Shown here piece after piece: positions 12,734 to 24,789 of a stretch of DNA of 64,000 nucleotides. The DNA is from Shinisaurus crocodilurus (taxonomy: Eukaryota; Chordata; Lepidosauria; Squamata; Shinisauridae). The notes beneath the pieces were generated by a model. That model saw only the letters and a list, made by a program, of their open reading frames with translations. It searched no databases and had not been told where the DNA came from. The first letter of the stretch is position 1, and every line of letters begins with the position of its first letter. Location: contig CM037878.1 of the NCBI GenBank assembly GCA_021292165.1, positions 6,202,804-6,266,803 of the forward strand, written 5' to 3'. A program made the translations under genes and the position numbers.

Positions 12734-14250
12734 CCTAGGTTATTCAACTTAGAACAGCAGGTGGGAACTCACATTTAAGGAGGAATGTTCCTCGTTACCA
12801 TAGGTAGATAGATCTGTCTCTCTGCACATGGACAACTGATAGCTCGACTACACTTGTGCACAGTGGGTGGATGATCCATGTGGTCTTTTAATTCTCATAG
12901 TAATACTTTGGCGGCGATTGGATCCTGAGGAGATCCAATTCATGTGCTATAATTCTGCATACGACTTAATGTCATCAGTTTACCAACCAGGAAACTGTGG
13001 TGATGGCCAGAGGATGCGTGTGAGGGACAAGCACCTCGGAAATGGTTGCCCCTGAGTTTCTCAGCATGGTGCTTGCCTGATTCATGGAGTCAGTAGGAAA
13101 TCCTAAATCACCTGTATAAAGTGCAGATGCCTGGATGTCTCCAAGTCCTTATGCAAAAGACTTCTGGTAAAAACACGAGACCTTCCCTTGTGAATAGTCC
13201 ATGGTGATTGGTGAGAATGTCCCCCGTGTGGGGTCCGCCTCTCTGCGCCCTGCTGTTCGTGACGCTCAGGCCAAGAGGTGCCCCTTGGGTTCGGTTTCAG
13301 GTGTGAGGCCGTGGGATCAGGCGCGGGGCTCTCTTGGCCATGAGCTCCGGTTATTGTGCGGTCTGAACATTTAATGAATAAATGGCCCCAGCTGTCAGGG
13401 TCCATGAAAAGTTTCAAGGGGGAAAAAAATTGTCAGCACTCTGAGAGCTGAACGCATTGTTTTGTTGGCAGTTCTCCCTTTAAAAACAAAAAACCAGCAA
13501 ATAATGATTGTTGTACGTGTGGGTCTTTTTAAAAAGCATTTGTCAACATACCTTAAGGAGAAGAGTGGGTGGAAGGAAGGGGAGGCTTGTTGAGAAACCA
13601 GACAGGTGCTAGCATGGGCTGTGCGCGCACGCACGCGCGCATGGGGAGGCTGGATTTCTCTCCCGGATGCCAAGAGTTTGTAATACGGTCTCTTTCCCTG
13701 GGCAGGTGGTGAGGGTGGGGCAGCAGCACTGGAATGCTGTTTTTTCTTGTGTTTCTTGTAAACCATATTATTAGTCAAAGGGGGCTGAAGTAATGTTGTC
13801 CTCAGCAGTCCCCTGAAAATGTGCTTATCTGGTGTGCCTGAGACCCCCAGGGGAAGAGCCCCCAAAGAATATCTAGCTGGGGTGTGTGTGTGTGCTCAAT
13901 GCAGTTTGTTGATAAGAATCTCTTGCCGAAATCTTTGCAGCCAGCCTACTCCCCTTCCCTACTCAGGGCTGCTTTTGTGAGCCTTCGTACCCATCAGCCA
14001 CTGAATCGTAAAGTTGGCAGAGTGCAACCCCTTCCCACTCTCTCTTCCTGAGATGATCCAGACAACCACAGGGTGTCAGAAGCAGAGAGGGCAGGAACAC
14101 CACAACACTGCTTGTAGAGTCTAACAGCAGGCAGCTCAAGCCAGCCAGCCAAGCGATATTCTCCAGGAAGGGAGAAGCACACAGGACAACTAGCCATCCT
14201 GCGTCACACAATGACTCCTCCTTGCTTTCAGTTATGGTAAGCATCTATAA

Positions 14251-14384
14251 CTTCCTTCTCCAGCCTGGTGCCGTCCAGATGTTTTTGACTATAACGCCCA
14301 GCATCCCTGACCACTGGCCATGCTGGGTGGGGCTGGTGGGAGTTGTGGTCCCAAACATCTGGAGGGCACCAGGTGGGAAAGGTT
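14251..14384. mobile_element. B-type hairpin MITE (ggtgccctccagatg arms)
   Basis: Arms cagcctggtgccgtccagat and ctggagggcaccaggt around a catgctgg centre. Boundaries approximate. Confidence 0.75.
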
Positions 14385-14610
14385 GGTCTATAAGGTGGCG
14401 GATAGCACTGCAACTCGGCCAATGGCTGAGACCACGCTGGCCAGCAAACCCAAATCTTGGCCCATTGCGCAAGTCAGTGTTAAATGCGTTGAATACTCCG
14501 ATAGGTTTGCTCTCCTCGGTTGACCGTAAGATGGTGCGCTCCACAGATAACGCACGCAATGTATTTTGGCTTTCCTGACTGGTCAAAAAAGAAGAATGAA
14601 GAATGGCACC

Positions 14611-14792
14611 CATTGTACAGGCCTGTGGCTCATGCTGGTTCAGCTTGTCTGAGTGTGGAAAGCTAAGCAGGGTCAGGCCTGGTTATTACTTGGATGGGAG
14701 ACCCCTCCTCCTCTAGTTTCCTGCATTGAGCAGGGGGTTGGACTCGAGAGCCTTGTAGACTCCTTCCAACTCTATGATCTATGAAATCTATG
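14611..14792 (+). mobile_element. 5S-rRNA-derived SINE with CR1 tail
   Basis: 'aaagctaagcagggtcaggc' and 'ctggttattacttggatggg' match the 3' half of 5S rRNA including the box C region. The body then reads as the CR1 3'UTR (ttgagcagggggttggactc) and ends ATGATCTATGAAATCTATG. Confidence 0.85.
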
Positions 14793-14957
14793 GCCAGAGA
14801 TGGACATTTTTAAGAATACTGTTCCTTGTATCAAGCTTTATCCCAGACATAATGACTCTGCATAGTTGCACCTAGGTGAACTAGGAGGTGAAATGTATTT
14901 CACAGTTCTTTACGTTTAGAACAGTTGGGGATGCAGACAGGAAGAGAGGCTGTAGTG

Positions 14958-15063
14958 CAGTGTTCTCCAATCTTGGGTCCCCAGATTTTTTTGGCCAGCT
15001 GGCTGGGGCATGCTGGGAGTTGTAGGCCAAAAACATCTGGGGACCCAAGGTTGGAGAACATTG
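14958..15063. mobile_element. A-type hairpin hAT MITE, copy 4
   Basis: 106 bp with part of the left arm deleted. Perfect 8-bp duplication CTGTAGTG at 14950 and 15064. Lies at the edge of a tRNA-SINE. Confidence 0.88.
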
Positions 15064-15260
15064 CTGTAGTGCGATGGGAAGATCAGTTGCTTTGCCTGCC
15101 GATGGTCCTGGATCCAGTTCCTGGCAACTCCAGTTAAAAGGATCCCAGACCACTGGGCCTGGGCTGGGAGAGATCCCTCTCTACCTCAGACCCTGCCTGG
15201 AGAGCCATTGCCAGCCAGAGGAGACCACACTGGCAGGCAGCTTCATATGAGGGAAGTCCA
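15064..15260 (+). mobile_element. tRNA-derived SINE
   Basis: Body motifs 'ctggcaactccagttaaaag' and 'accctgcctggagagccatt', then 'ggcagcttcatatga'. Confidence 0.65.
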
Positions 15261-15309
15261 TCTGCTGCGTGGTCACGATTCTCGTAGGGATGTGTGTGAA
15301 TCAGCAAAA

Positions 15310-15530
15310 CAAACTTATTCCGACTCGAGTCGGTATCAGATTGCGAGCTTTGATCTTTCTTTTTGCATGAAAATCCGTGCATATTTCCCCAAATGTATGC
15401 ATCAGTTGTGCGCATCTTTGAAATGTACGCACTCTTCTTCCATTGATTAAAGCATATCTGTGCAACTTTTTTCAAAAGTACCCATTTTTAATGCATATTT
15501 TTCGAGTGTGCGCGCGTGCTGCCGAATGCT
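15310..15530 (+). repeat. AT-rich interspersed repeat R
   Basis: Shares 'gcatgaaaatccgtgcatat' and later words with the copy at 53832. Confidence 0.45.
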
Positions 15531-16504
15531 TTGTTTGTTTTGGGTCCGTGAATCACATTGCAAGCTTGTAAATGTGCGGGCTTCAACTGCAGATCACGTC
15601 CGAGTCCGTGTTTGGTCCAGAAGGTGGGAACTGGGTAAATCCTAATAAAACAAACAGAAATGAATTTCTCCTACATCGCTATCAGATTCTGTGCCTGCCC
15701 AAACTGTTCCATTAACATGGGGACGGGGGACCGATCATGCACATCTTTAAAGACTGGGTCTGCTCACAAGACATGTGTTGTGGTACGTGTGCCCCTCAGA
15801 TCATGAAATGAAACGGCCGTGTTTCCGGGGACAGTGATTTGAATTTAAAATGTCCGTTGCAAATGTTACAGGCCATGTCAGTCATATACTGTACCCTGTT
15901 GCAAACCCAACGCACGCACGCACGCACGTTGTGTTGGAAAGACGGGTGTGGTCTTCGACGGGAGCTGCCTCCAAGTCATCCCTTAGCAGCTCATTCTACA
16001 CGTGTGTTTGTGTGTTTGTGTGTGTGTGTGTGTGATCTCACGCTGGGCCCTACCGCAACTGCTTCTTACATAAATACGCGTTTCAGCCTTCAGTTACAGA
16101 TGGCCGCTGGAATGGCAGGAATGGAAACTTCCGTGTCTCTCTCCCCCGACTCTTTTATTTATTGCCCAGCAGCAGGGCCGGTGTGGACAGATTTACATGA
16201 GGCTTCGGTAGACTGTGGCTTCTGAGTGACTCCAGGGTTGCACCTCTGCCTCCCCCCCCGGCCCATCTCTTCTCCCCTCCTCAGCTGCGGAGGTGAAACT
16301 GAGCCGTGTGTTTTGGCCAGAGTCCTCAGCGGCAGATCCTATCTTTTACACAGTCTTTAGACCCATTCCATCGTCCTTGACTGGGCCTCTGTGAGGGAGG
16401 TGGTTGATCTCCCCTTGTCATCTTGTATTTTCAGTGTTTACTTTCCTGTCTGGTGTGAATCGTATCCCTTTCCCTTCCTTGGGTCATTGGCTTCTTGGAC
16501 GGTT

Positions 16505-16870
16505 CACGTCATGAGAAGAGCTGTGCTGAATCAGGCCAGAGGCCTCTCTAGTCCAGCATTCGCTTCGCGCTGTGACCAACTGGATGCCTCAATGGGAAGA
16601 CGTGCCACAAGCAGGGAAGGAGTGCAACGGCACCCTCCCGCCCATGTTCCCCAGCAACTGGTGTACATAGGCATACTGCCTCTGATACTGGAGGTAGCAT
16701 AGAGCCATCAGGACTAGTAGCCATGGATGGCCTTCTCCTCCTGCAGGAATTTGTCCAATCCCCTTTTAAAGCCGTCCAAGTTGGCGGCCATCACCACATT
16801 GTGTGGTAGTGGATTCCATTGTTTAACTCTGTGCAAGGCCTCCTTTAACTCCTGTCACTGGGTCAGTAGC
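16505..16870 (+). repeat. Reptile interspersed repeat X
   Basis: 'gctgtgctgaatcaggccag', 'gaggcctctctagtccagca', 'actagtagccatggatggcc'; longest uninterrupted copy. Confidence 0.7.
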
Positions 16871-16885
16871 AGCTGCAAGGGTATA

Positions 16886-16986
16886 TGCGTGTGTGTGTGT
16901 GTGTGTGTGTGTGTGAACAAGGATTCACCCCTTTCCCAGTACATTTTCCTGATTTAAATCCACACACACACACACACACACACACC
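16886..16986. repeat. (TG)n and (CA)n microsatellites in opposite phase
   Basis: TG run at 16886-16914, 45 bp of other sequence, then CA run at 16960-16985; together an inverted repeat. Confidence 0.9.
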
Positions 16987-18135
16987 ACACATCTTTCTCA
17001 GCTGCTGGTGGCCCTGTGGGAGAAAGCTTACAGATATCGCACAAGTACCTTTCAGTTTTCCCCAGGTAGCAAATAGCTTCTTGGAGTGGTGGTGGGGAGA
17101 CACATCTACCGTAATTGTGCAAATGGCATTGAGGAAAGTGTTAACTCTCTAGCACCCTGGTCCCAATCCAGTTTCTTCCTGACCCAGCGGCAGCTGCTAT
17201 TTTATTTTTTTAAAATTAAACCAACCAGGAGATCCTTATCATGGATCTTTCACCCCAATTCTAATTTTGCCTGAGATGCTTGAAAAACAAACCTGTCTGC
17301 TTGTAGCCATCACTGCCTTGTTGTTCTTCCCAGTTAGTTCATTAAAACTTCAGTCTTGGGTTTTATTAACAGTGTTCATATTAATTAAGGGAGCTTTCTA
17401 ATGAGAAATCTTTGGGAATCATATTCTTTCAGATGAACCTCTTTCAAACAACTTGCTTTTCGCTTTGAGTGTTGCAATAATCTGGTTTTCTTTTCTTTCT
17501 TTCTTTTTTCTAAATTGCCTGGCTTGGCACACTCCTCTTTCCGCAGGCTGTGTAAACCCTTTGTGTGCATAATCCTTTGCCTGCAGGCATGAGAAAGGAG
17601 AGAGAGGTTGCACAATCTGACACTGTCACATTTAGAAGAGGGTTTAAGACTTGAGATCTCTACAATGCCTTTTGCTGTGATGCTGACCTAAATTTTGGGG
17701 GCACTGGGCGGGAAGGGGTGTGCGCGCGCGCGCGTTTTTGTGGGTGGATGGTGGGGAGTCTTTGTGGAGAAGTAAGCAACTGGCACTCATAATTGGGTGG
17801 TGGTGGTGGTAATTCTTTTAATTTTCCTGATTCATGCTTTCCCACCCATTCCACCAAACCTCTGGCACAAGAAAACCTTCCCTCTCCTTCAATATCCATC
17901 ACTAATCCCTCCCAGAGCCCCGTAACCACCCACCTGCCTAACTTCTCTTGCCAGGACAGGATGTGATGGGCACATTTTGCCTGTGTAACGTGTGCGTTCC
18001 TGTAGCTCCTTTGTTTGAGCAATTGGGATTGCGCCCGGCAGCAGACACCCTCATGGGCCATTTCTAAAGCAAACAGGCAACTTGTGCGCTCTGACGGCCA
18101 CGCATGGGACAAACGCATGGCTAGGAGGGAGGGCT

Positions 18136-18305
18136 CACTCTGGCTCAGCTTGTCTGAGTGTGGAAAGCTAAGCAGGGTCAGGCCTGGTTATGACTCGGAT
18201 GGGAGACCCCTCTCCTCTAGTTTCCTGCATTGAGCAGGGGGTTGGACTCGATGGCCTTGTAGGCCCCTTCCAACTCTATGATCTATGAAATCTATGAAAT
18301 CTATG
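18136..18305 (+). mobile_element. 5S-rRNA-derived SINE with CR1 tail
   Basis: Second copy, same structure (cagcttgtctgagtgtggaa start, atctatgaaatctatgaaat end). Confidence 0.85.
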
Positions 18306-19344
18306 GATGCCAGCGATGCCCCTGGTTGTCCCGGCCAGGGGGTTTCCGTGCAATGTGGAAGCAACTGACGGCTACGGAGTCTTCCAAGCACTATGTATAT
18401 GGTGAAGGGTGGACTGGCGTAGGGTTGCCTTGAATTGAGGCTCCTTATGACCAGGGTGGATATATATACCGGTAGTCTGAAATCTTGCACAACTACAGAA
18501 AACATAATACTCGAGGCAGAACTATTTTTTCTAAATTAAAGAAAACAAAAACAAGTTCCTCGCCCTTGTGAACTTAGCTTTTAAAATGTGAAGGAAAGGT
18601 CTAATGCAGGGGATGACACAGAAGTTACAGCAATGGGGGGGGGCAGGTTAATCTCAGTTATGTTTCATAGGGGACAGAAGGGGATGATGTTATTATCATG
18701 CAGCTTCAGTAGCTTGGCTGGGGAAGGAATTGTCCCTCCCTCCCTCCCTCTTCCAGGCTAAAGAATCGGGTGCTGGCAGGACAAAAAGGACTGTGAAAGA
18801 GTCCCTCTCTCCGCCCTTTGCTGCCTTCTGGTGACCCTCTCATTGGACTATGGGAGACCACCGCAGAGCCCTTGCGGCACGGCGTTGATTTCCCATAGCC
18901 CTTTTGGCCTTGCCAGGACCACTGTTTTCAGTTTGGGGCCCTAATCTCCCCCCGCCCTGCTGAAGCTGGGTGTTGACATGGAGCAAATGGGGACTCTCTT
19001 GCAAGGCACTCTCAAGGGTGGCCCAAATGCAGAAGAGGACAGGGCCCCTGCACCTTTGTGTAGAAATTCCCTCTTCTACACTATTGCTAAAGGTGCAGGA
19101 GCCCTGTCCTTTTCTGCATCCGGTCACGCTATTCGTCTCCCTCAGCTGCTGCCAGGGGGTTGGATGCAGGGCAGCCACCAGAGGTGTTGGTGGATAAGAT
19201 TGCCAGTGGTCCGGGCAGGGGCTTCATCTCCAGCATATTTCTTTGCCCTTCCTCCTAACTTAAAGATACAGAACAGCTGCCCTTAGGCCTCCCAGAGCAT
19301 CACTTTGGTGCAACCTTCTAGTCCCGAAACTGGACTTAGGGGTG

Positions 19345-19910
19345 CGCCGCTTGAGGCCCTCCCGATGTTTTGGCCTACGACTCCCACTGGCCCTAGCCAG
19401 CACAGCCAGTGGTGACAAGGATGATAAAGGGACTGGAAACAAGGCCCTATGAGGAGAGACTGAAAGAACTGGGCATGTTTAGCCTTCAGAAGGGGAGACT
19501 GAGGGGAGATATGATCGCACTCTTCCAGTATTTGAAGGGATGTCACACAGAGGAGGGCCAGGATCTCTTCTCGATCATCCCAGTTTGCAGGACACGGAAT
19601 AATGGGCTCAAGTTACAGGAACCTAGATTCCACCTAAACATCAGGAAAAATTTCCTGACTGTCAGAGCAATAAGACAATGGAATCAACTACCTAGGGAGG
19701 TCGTGGGCTCTCCCACTCTGGAGGCATTCAAGGTGCAGCTGGACAGACATCTGTCAGAGATGCTTTGACCTAGATTCCTGCATTGAGCAGGGGGTTGGAC
19801 TCGATGGCCTTGTAGGCCCCTTCCAACTCTACTTTTCTATGATTCTATGATTCTATGATAGGAGTTGTAGGCCAAAACATCTGGAGGGCCACAAGTTGGC
19901 CACTCCTGCA
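19345..19910. mobile_element. B-type hairpin MITE split by a CR1
   Basis: Left arm about 19345-19412 (ccctcccgatgttttggcct), right arm about 19860-19910 (aggccaaaacatctggaggg). The CR1 end at 19413-19859 separates them, so the hairpin is older. Confidence 0.75.
19413..19859 (+). mobile_element. CR1 LINE 3' end
   Basis: Encodes the C-terminal part of CR1 reverse transcriptase ([16 protein letters not shown] to WNQLPREVVGSPTLEA), then the 3'UTR and a (ATTCTATG)n tail. 5'-truncated. Confidence 0.9.
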
Positions 19911-19917
19911 ACTAAAC

Positions 19918-20038
19918 CAGTGTTCTCCAACCTTGGGTCCCCAGATGTTTTTGGCCTACAACTCCCAGCGTAGCTGGCTGGGGCATGCTGGGAGTTGTAG
20001 GCCAAAAACATCTGGGGACCCAAGGTTGGAGAACACTG
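19918..20038. mobile_element. A-type hairpin hAT MITE, copy 5
   Basis: 121 bp; flanks AACTAAAC and CACTAAAC (7 of 8). Confidence 0.87.
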
Positions 20039-20967
20039 CACTAAACCGAAGGATGTGTAACTGCGATAGTAGCATTCTTTCCTTGCCTTCTCACTCCCCG
20101 TTTGCTCACCTGTATTGAATTTTAGATTGTAACCTCCTCGGGGCAGTTGGGTTTGTCGTGTGGCACGAGTTGTGAATTTTTTTCATTAATTTTTTATTGT
20201 GAGTTTCAATCAATCAAAACAAAAACAAAATAAAAATAAAAATCCATAAGAATAAGATAAAGTATTACAAGTTTCTTACAAGAGATTTGAATATATCAGT
20301 TATGATAGATACCTATGCAATGTATAGCCCTATATATTTTATGTTAAGCAAATTTTTTATTTTAAAAATGAAAAGCCAATGTAGTTTAAATAGCCTTACT
20401 CGTGTCCCTTCTTTACAAACTCTGAGCTCCAGCAGCTTAATGAAAGCACCTGTGTGCCCCTGTTTAGTCTGCAAGGCCCTGGGAGGCGTTTTTGGCGCCT
20501 GCTCCCCCCCCCCCCATTGTAGGAATCCAAAGTCCAAGCCTGAGCACCTTTCCGTTGTAAGATCTGCCTCTTTGGGCTGGCGTTTCGGGCTTAGGGATGA
20601 ACCCCAAAAGGGCGGGGAGCAACCACTGTGTTGCTGGCTGTTCAGCTGTTGCTACCGGCCCCTAAGTCTTTAGAATGGGCCAGAATGTAAATAGGGAAAT
20701 GCAATGGCCCAAATGTCAGAGCGACAGGGATCCCGCTGGTTAGCAGTAAGCCCCTGAGGAACAAAAGGAAGTAGTTCTTCATCCAGTGCACGAGTAACCT
20801 AAATCACCATTCCTTGCCACAGGATTAGTGGCTTTTTAAATGGGTTGATGCACGTTCATGCCAGCTGGGACTATCTAAAAATAAAACTAAATTAAATGGA
20901 ACTCCCATTTTCAGAGGCACAGTACCCCTGAGTACCAGATGTGGGGGACAAGATAGGAGAAGGCGAT

Positions 20968-21305
20968 CATAGGAACATCGGAAGCTGCCTTATACAGAGT
21001 CAGACCCTTGGTCCATCTAGCCCAGTATTGTCAACGCTGACCGGCAGCCATGGCTCTCGAGGGTTTCAGGCAGGACTCTTTACACGCCCTACCTGGAGAG
21101 ACTGGAGATCAGACCTGGGACCTTCTACATGCAAAGCATGTGCTCTATCACAGTGTTCTCCAACCTTGGGTCCCCAGATGTTTTTGGCCTACAACTCCCA
21201 GCATGCCCCAGCCAGCTACGCTGGCTGGGGCATGCTGGGAGTTGTAGACCAAAAACATCTGGGGACCCAAGGTTGGAGAACACTGCTCTATCATACTGCG
21301 TTATG
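20968..21305 (-). mobile_element. tRNA-derived SINE, antisense, carrying a MITE
   Basis: Antisense 'ggaagctgccttatacagag', 'cttggtccatctagccc' and 'acatgcaaagcatgtgctct'. MITE copy 6 is inserted at 21151. Confidence 0.8.
21151..21285. mobile_element. A-type hairpin hAT MITE, copy 6, nested in a tRNA-SINE
   Basis: 135 bp; perfect duplication CTCTATCA at 21143 and 21286. It interrupts an antisense tRNA-derived SINE. Confidence 0.9.
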
Positions 21306-21322
21306 GTCCCCTCCCTACGAGC

Positions 21323-21412
21323 ACCTGGTATTCTAAGGCGGTCGCCCATCCAAGTACCAAACCAGGCCCAACCCTGCTTAGCTTCCAAGATCAGACGAGA
21401 TTGGGCTGTTCG
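21323..21412 (-). repeat. 5S-rRNA-like sequence, antisense
   Basis: Reverse reading resembles 5S rRNA bases ~25-115 (atctcgtctgatcttggaag, cttggatgggcgaccgcctt), closer to true 5S than the SINE copies. Likely a pseudogene or another SINE head. Confidence 0.7.
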
Positions 21413-21780
21413 GGGCTGTTCAGATGGCCCCCATGCCTTGCCGCACGGCCTTCCCAGGAGTAGGACCAGAATGCTGGGCGGGATGGGTTTCCTGCCTGAT
21501 CCCCCCCAGGCAACCCCCCAGGTCACGGGTGGGTGGCAGTAGCAAAAAAAAAAGAAAGAAAAAGGGTGTGTGTGTTTTTTTTCTTTTCCAAATGGCGGGA
21601 TTAGCACTGCGGAATGCTGAACGGGTTAAGTTTCGTGTCAGAAGAAGTTGAGCGCCCGTGTGGAGCTAATGCTGCCATTTTCCTTTTAAAAAATTGATTG
21701 GAGGGAAGGGCATCCCACAGCACCCTGCAGAATGCAGCCTGCATGGGAAGGGGGGTGTCTGAGGATTGAAAGTAGCCCCC

Positions 21781-22357
21781 TGTGAAGGATTGAGGCCTAC
21801 ACAGGCTTAAGTTTGTTGAAGCCTGAAGGCCCAAACACTTCCCTAGATTAGCTGAAGCCTGAAGGCCCAAACACTCCAGGATGGGAGGGGGAGTTTGAGA
21901 GTTTTAGTACCCAATAGAAGTTAAGAATTATATCTCCTGTTCAAAGTCACCCGATTATAACCTTCCACTCCTGGGAGGGCTATATATGGGTGGGGTGTGG
22001 TCAGCAGGCAGCAGAGAAGAGACAGCAGAGAGAGAGAGAGAGAGAGAGAGACTGGCTGCAGAGGAGAGAGGTAGTCTGAAGATAAGCTAGAGAACCTTGT
22101 ATTAGTTGTTTGTTTTATTTTATAATACTTGCTTTTGAATTATAACCACTCTATTAAGTAAATACCCTAATATAATAAGTAAAGTGTTGTTGTGTACCCT
22201 GAGAGTTTGGAGTGACATTCACCACGTCTAAAGCCTACACCCATGCTACTGGAAGCAGGCAAAGGATTTGATCTCCTGGGAAGGGAGAGGCTTTGAGAAG
22301 AGGCAGATATCTTCCCAAGGCAGATCAAGGGGTCCCTGTAGTAGCGGAACCTTGACA
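21781..22357 (+). mobile_element. Solo LTR, 577 bp, 280 bp upstream of exon 5
   Basis: Runs from TGTGAAGGAT to CCTTGACA, flanked by CCCCC on both sides (a 5-bp duplication, weak because it is a homopolymer). It has a TATATAT box at 21981, a (GA)n purine run after it, and AGTAAA-type signals at 22157-22185 followed by GTTGTTGTGT, as in a U3-R-U5 layout. A 22-bp unit (gaagcctgaaggcccaaaca core) occurs twice in its first 100 bases. No other copy in the window. Confidence 0.65.
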
Positions 22358-22637
22358 CCCCCGGATCTCCTGAAGTTGCCCACGCTTTCTCTGCGGTGTG
22401 GGCAAGGGAGAGGCAGTGGGCATCCGCAGAGGCGCCTGCGGTAGAGAAAGGCAGCTCTGCTTCCGCATCTCACATCCCCTCCATGTCTTGTGTGAGACTT
22501 GGATTGTCTTCCCCGGCCGGGGGCCCTCCAGGTGTGCTGGACCACAACTCCCAGTGGCCCCCGCCAGCAGGCACAGGTCACTTCCTCTTTCGTGGCTGCC
22601 GTCTCACTTCGCCCCCCTTCCATTTTCCCGTCAATAG

Positions 22638-22904
<267 letters not shown>

Positions 22905-22980
22905 TAAGTGCATGCTTCCTCATACCTGGTGGCTGCTGGATTTGTGCACCTCAGAAAGTTGCTCTTGGTTCTGGCGCCAG

Positions 22981-23228
22981 CTATTTATTTATTTATTTAT
23001 TATTTATTCTATTTATACCCCGCCTTTTTTCCTGCAAGGAACTCAAGGCAGCTTACATAATCCTCCACCTCCTCCTCCATTTTATTCTCACAACAACCCT
23101 GTGAGGTAGGTTAGGCTGAGAGTCAGTGACTGGCCTAACCCAGTGAGTTTCATGGCTGAGCAGGGACTAGAACCCGGATCTCCCAAGTCCCAGCCCAACA
23201 CTCTCACCACTACGCCACACTGGCTCTC
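22981..23228 (-). mobile_element. Second tRNA-derived SINE family, antisense
   Basis: Reverse reading starts gccagtgtggcgtagtggtg with a B box (gggttctagtccc) and ends 'gcggggtataaatagaataa'. Common in squamates as far as I know. Confidence 0.8.
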
Positions 23229-23739
23229 TATATTATAGCTATATGATGACCTCAACTCTCTTTGTGTCTCAGTTTCCATCTGCAAAATGGGCACAGGAAA
23301 TACATGGAAGGCTGGTATCAAGTCCTCATTACTCCCTTGCCCATAGCTGGCTGCTTCTGATCCTGCTCAGTTGATGTCATGCTTACAGCAAAGGAAACAG
23401 GTTGTCAGAATAGTTTGCTAAGCTTAGGTTGCAAAACAGTACAATATTTGTGTAACGTGGCCAACTGTGAGCTGAGGGTAACCGGCAAAGTCACAATTTG
23501 TGCTGGCAATCGGTTCGTGGCAAGCGTGGTAGAAAAACATAAAAGAGGAGCAAGCCACAGCCACGTGTGACGTGTGTGCACCTGTGAATTAGTTGATAAT
23601 AGTACCTACTTCAATTACGGTATTTTGTTTTCAGACGTGCTGCCCATTCTTAGAGATGTCATGAGTATTTGGAAAGGAGAGCTTATGACAGTGAGTTCCC
23701 CTGCAGAATTTACTCAGAAGGACATGCAATTTAAGGATG

Positions 23740-24110
23740 CATGAGAGATTTGTTTATGTTCACAATACATGCAGACATATCCCATTCGCAACCCCGAACG
23801 TGAGCAGGAGAGCGTGTTCTCCGAAAACGTTCACAAATTGCCAAATCTGCATTTGCACTCCAAAAAATTGCACATTTTTAAAATGCACATTTTCACACTT
23901 CACTCTGTGGGGGAGATGTGTGCATTTTCAGTGCGCTTTAAAAAAAAAACAAAAAACGTGCATTTTTCTGTTTGAACCATGCACGTTCCCTGTTTGCACG
24001 AAACAAAAAAGAGTGCAAACGAACAAGGGAAAGGAGGTGAGCCGAGCTTCAAGGTGGTGTTTGGAAGGAGAATCTGGTCCAATGTGAAAATCACTTGTTC
24101 ACCCATCCCT
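23740..24110 (+). repeat. AT-rich interspersed repeat R, diverged
   Basis: Arrays of 'gcacattttt' and 'gtgcattttc' words like those of the other copies. Confidence 0.4.
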
Positions 24111-24600
24111 ACGATTGCAGGCTACGAGGAGGGCTGCCTGCGACGCACCCTCCCGACATGTCCTGGCATTGGCTGCGGAGGTAGCTGCTAAGCTGCCCAG
24201 CAGAGCTTCCTCCTTTGCCCTTGAGGAGGCCACTTGGAACTACACGTCCCAGCATCCCTGGCAGAGGAGCGGCCCTATTCATAGCCAGTTCCCCCTCCAC
24301 TGCCTCCCCATGCAAATATTTTGCATGTGCTCAGCTCACTCGACATGTGCACAGAACATCAAGTCTCCCCCTCCGGGCAAACAAAGCAATGCTCATCCAT
24401 CTCTGCCCATGCCTGGGGGGGGTGGGGAAATCCTGTCGATTATTTTTGCAGAAATGGCATAATTATGTAACCCAATTTTTTATATCTAGATCTTATACTG
24501 CTTGGCATTTATTTAAAATCCCACCCTCGCTGCTAGTGCCACCCTGATGATTTTGAGGGAGGAGTTAAACTTGCTGCTGTAAAAATCATGTAGTTGAGCG

Positions 24601-24735
24601 CAGTGTTCTCCAACCTGGGGTCCCCAGATGTTTTTGGCCTACAACTCCCAGCATGCCCCAGCCAGCTACGCTGGCTGGGGCATGCTGGGAGTTGTAGGCC
24701 AAAAACATCTGGGGACCCAAGGTTGAGAAACACTG
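24601..24735. mobile_element. A-type hairpin hAT MITE, copy 7
   Basis: 135 bp, both arms present; no target duplication could be found. Confidence 0.85.
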
Positions 24736-24789
24736 GACTACGGTAATTCATGGAGGGTCAGGCTATGAATGGCTACTAGTCATGAAGGC

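Larger units (their letters stand above)
1..22637 (+). other. TP63: Upstream of exon 5, presumed TP63 intron 4
   Basis: No coding exon is recognised here. The p63 exon 4 protein (ending SAKSATWT-like) and the delta-N first exon were looked for and not found, so this should be intron 4, which is very long in human. Stretches with no repeat or gene I recognise include 1-700, 1845-3950, 4200-4700, 8210-8600, 8700-10600, 11848-12500, 12740-14240, 15680-16500, 16990-18120, 18310-19340, 20400-20960, 21420-21780 and 22358-22637. Of these 2440-3340 and 9290-9900 are relatively CpG-rich and could be regulatory. Confidence 0.75.
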
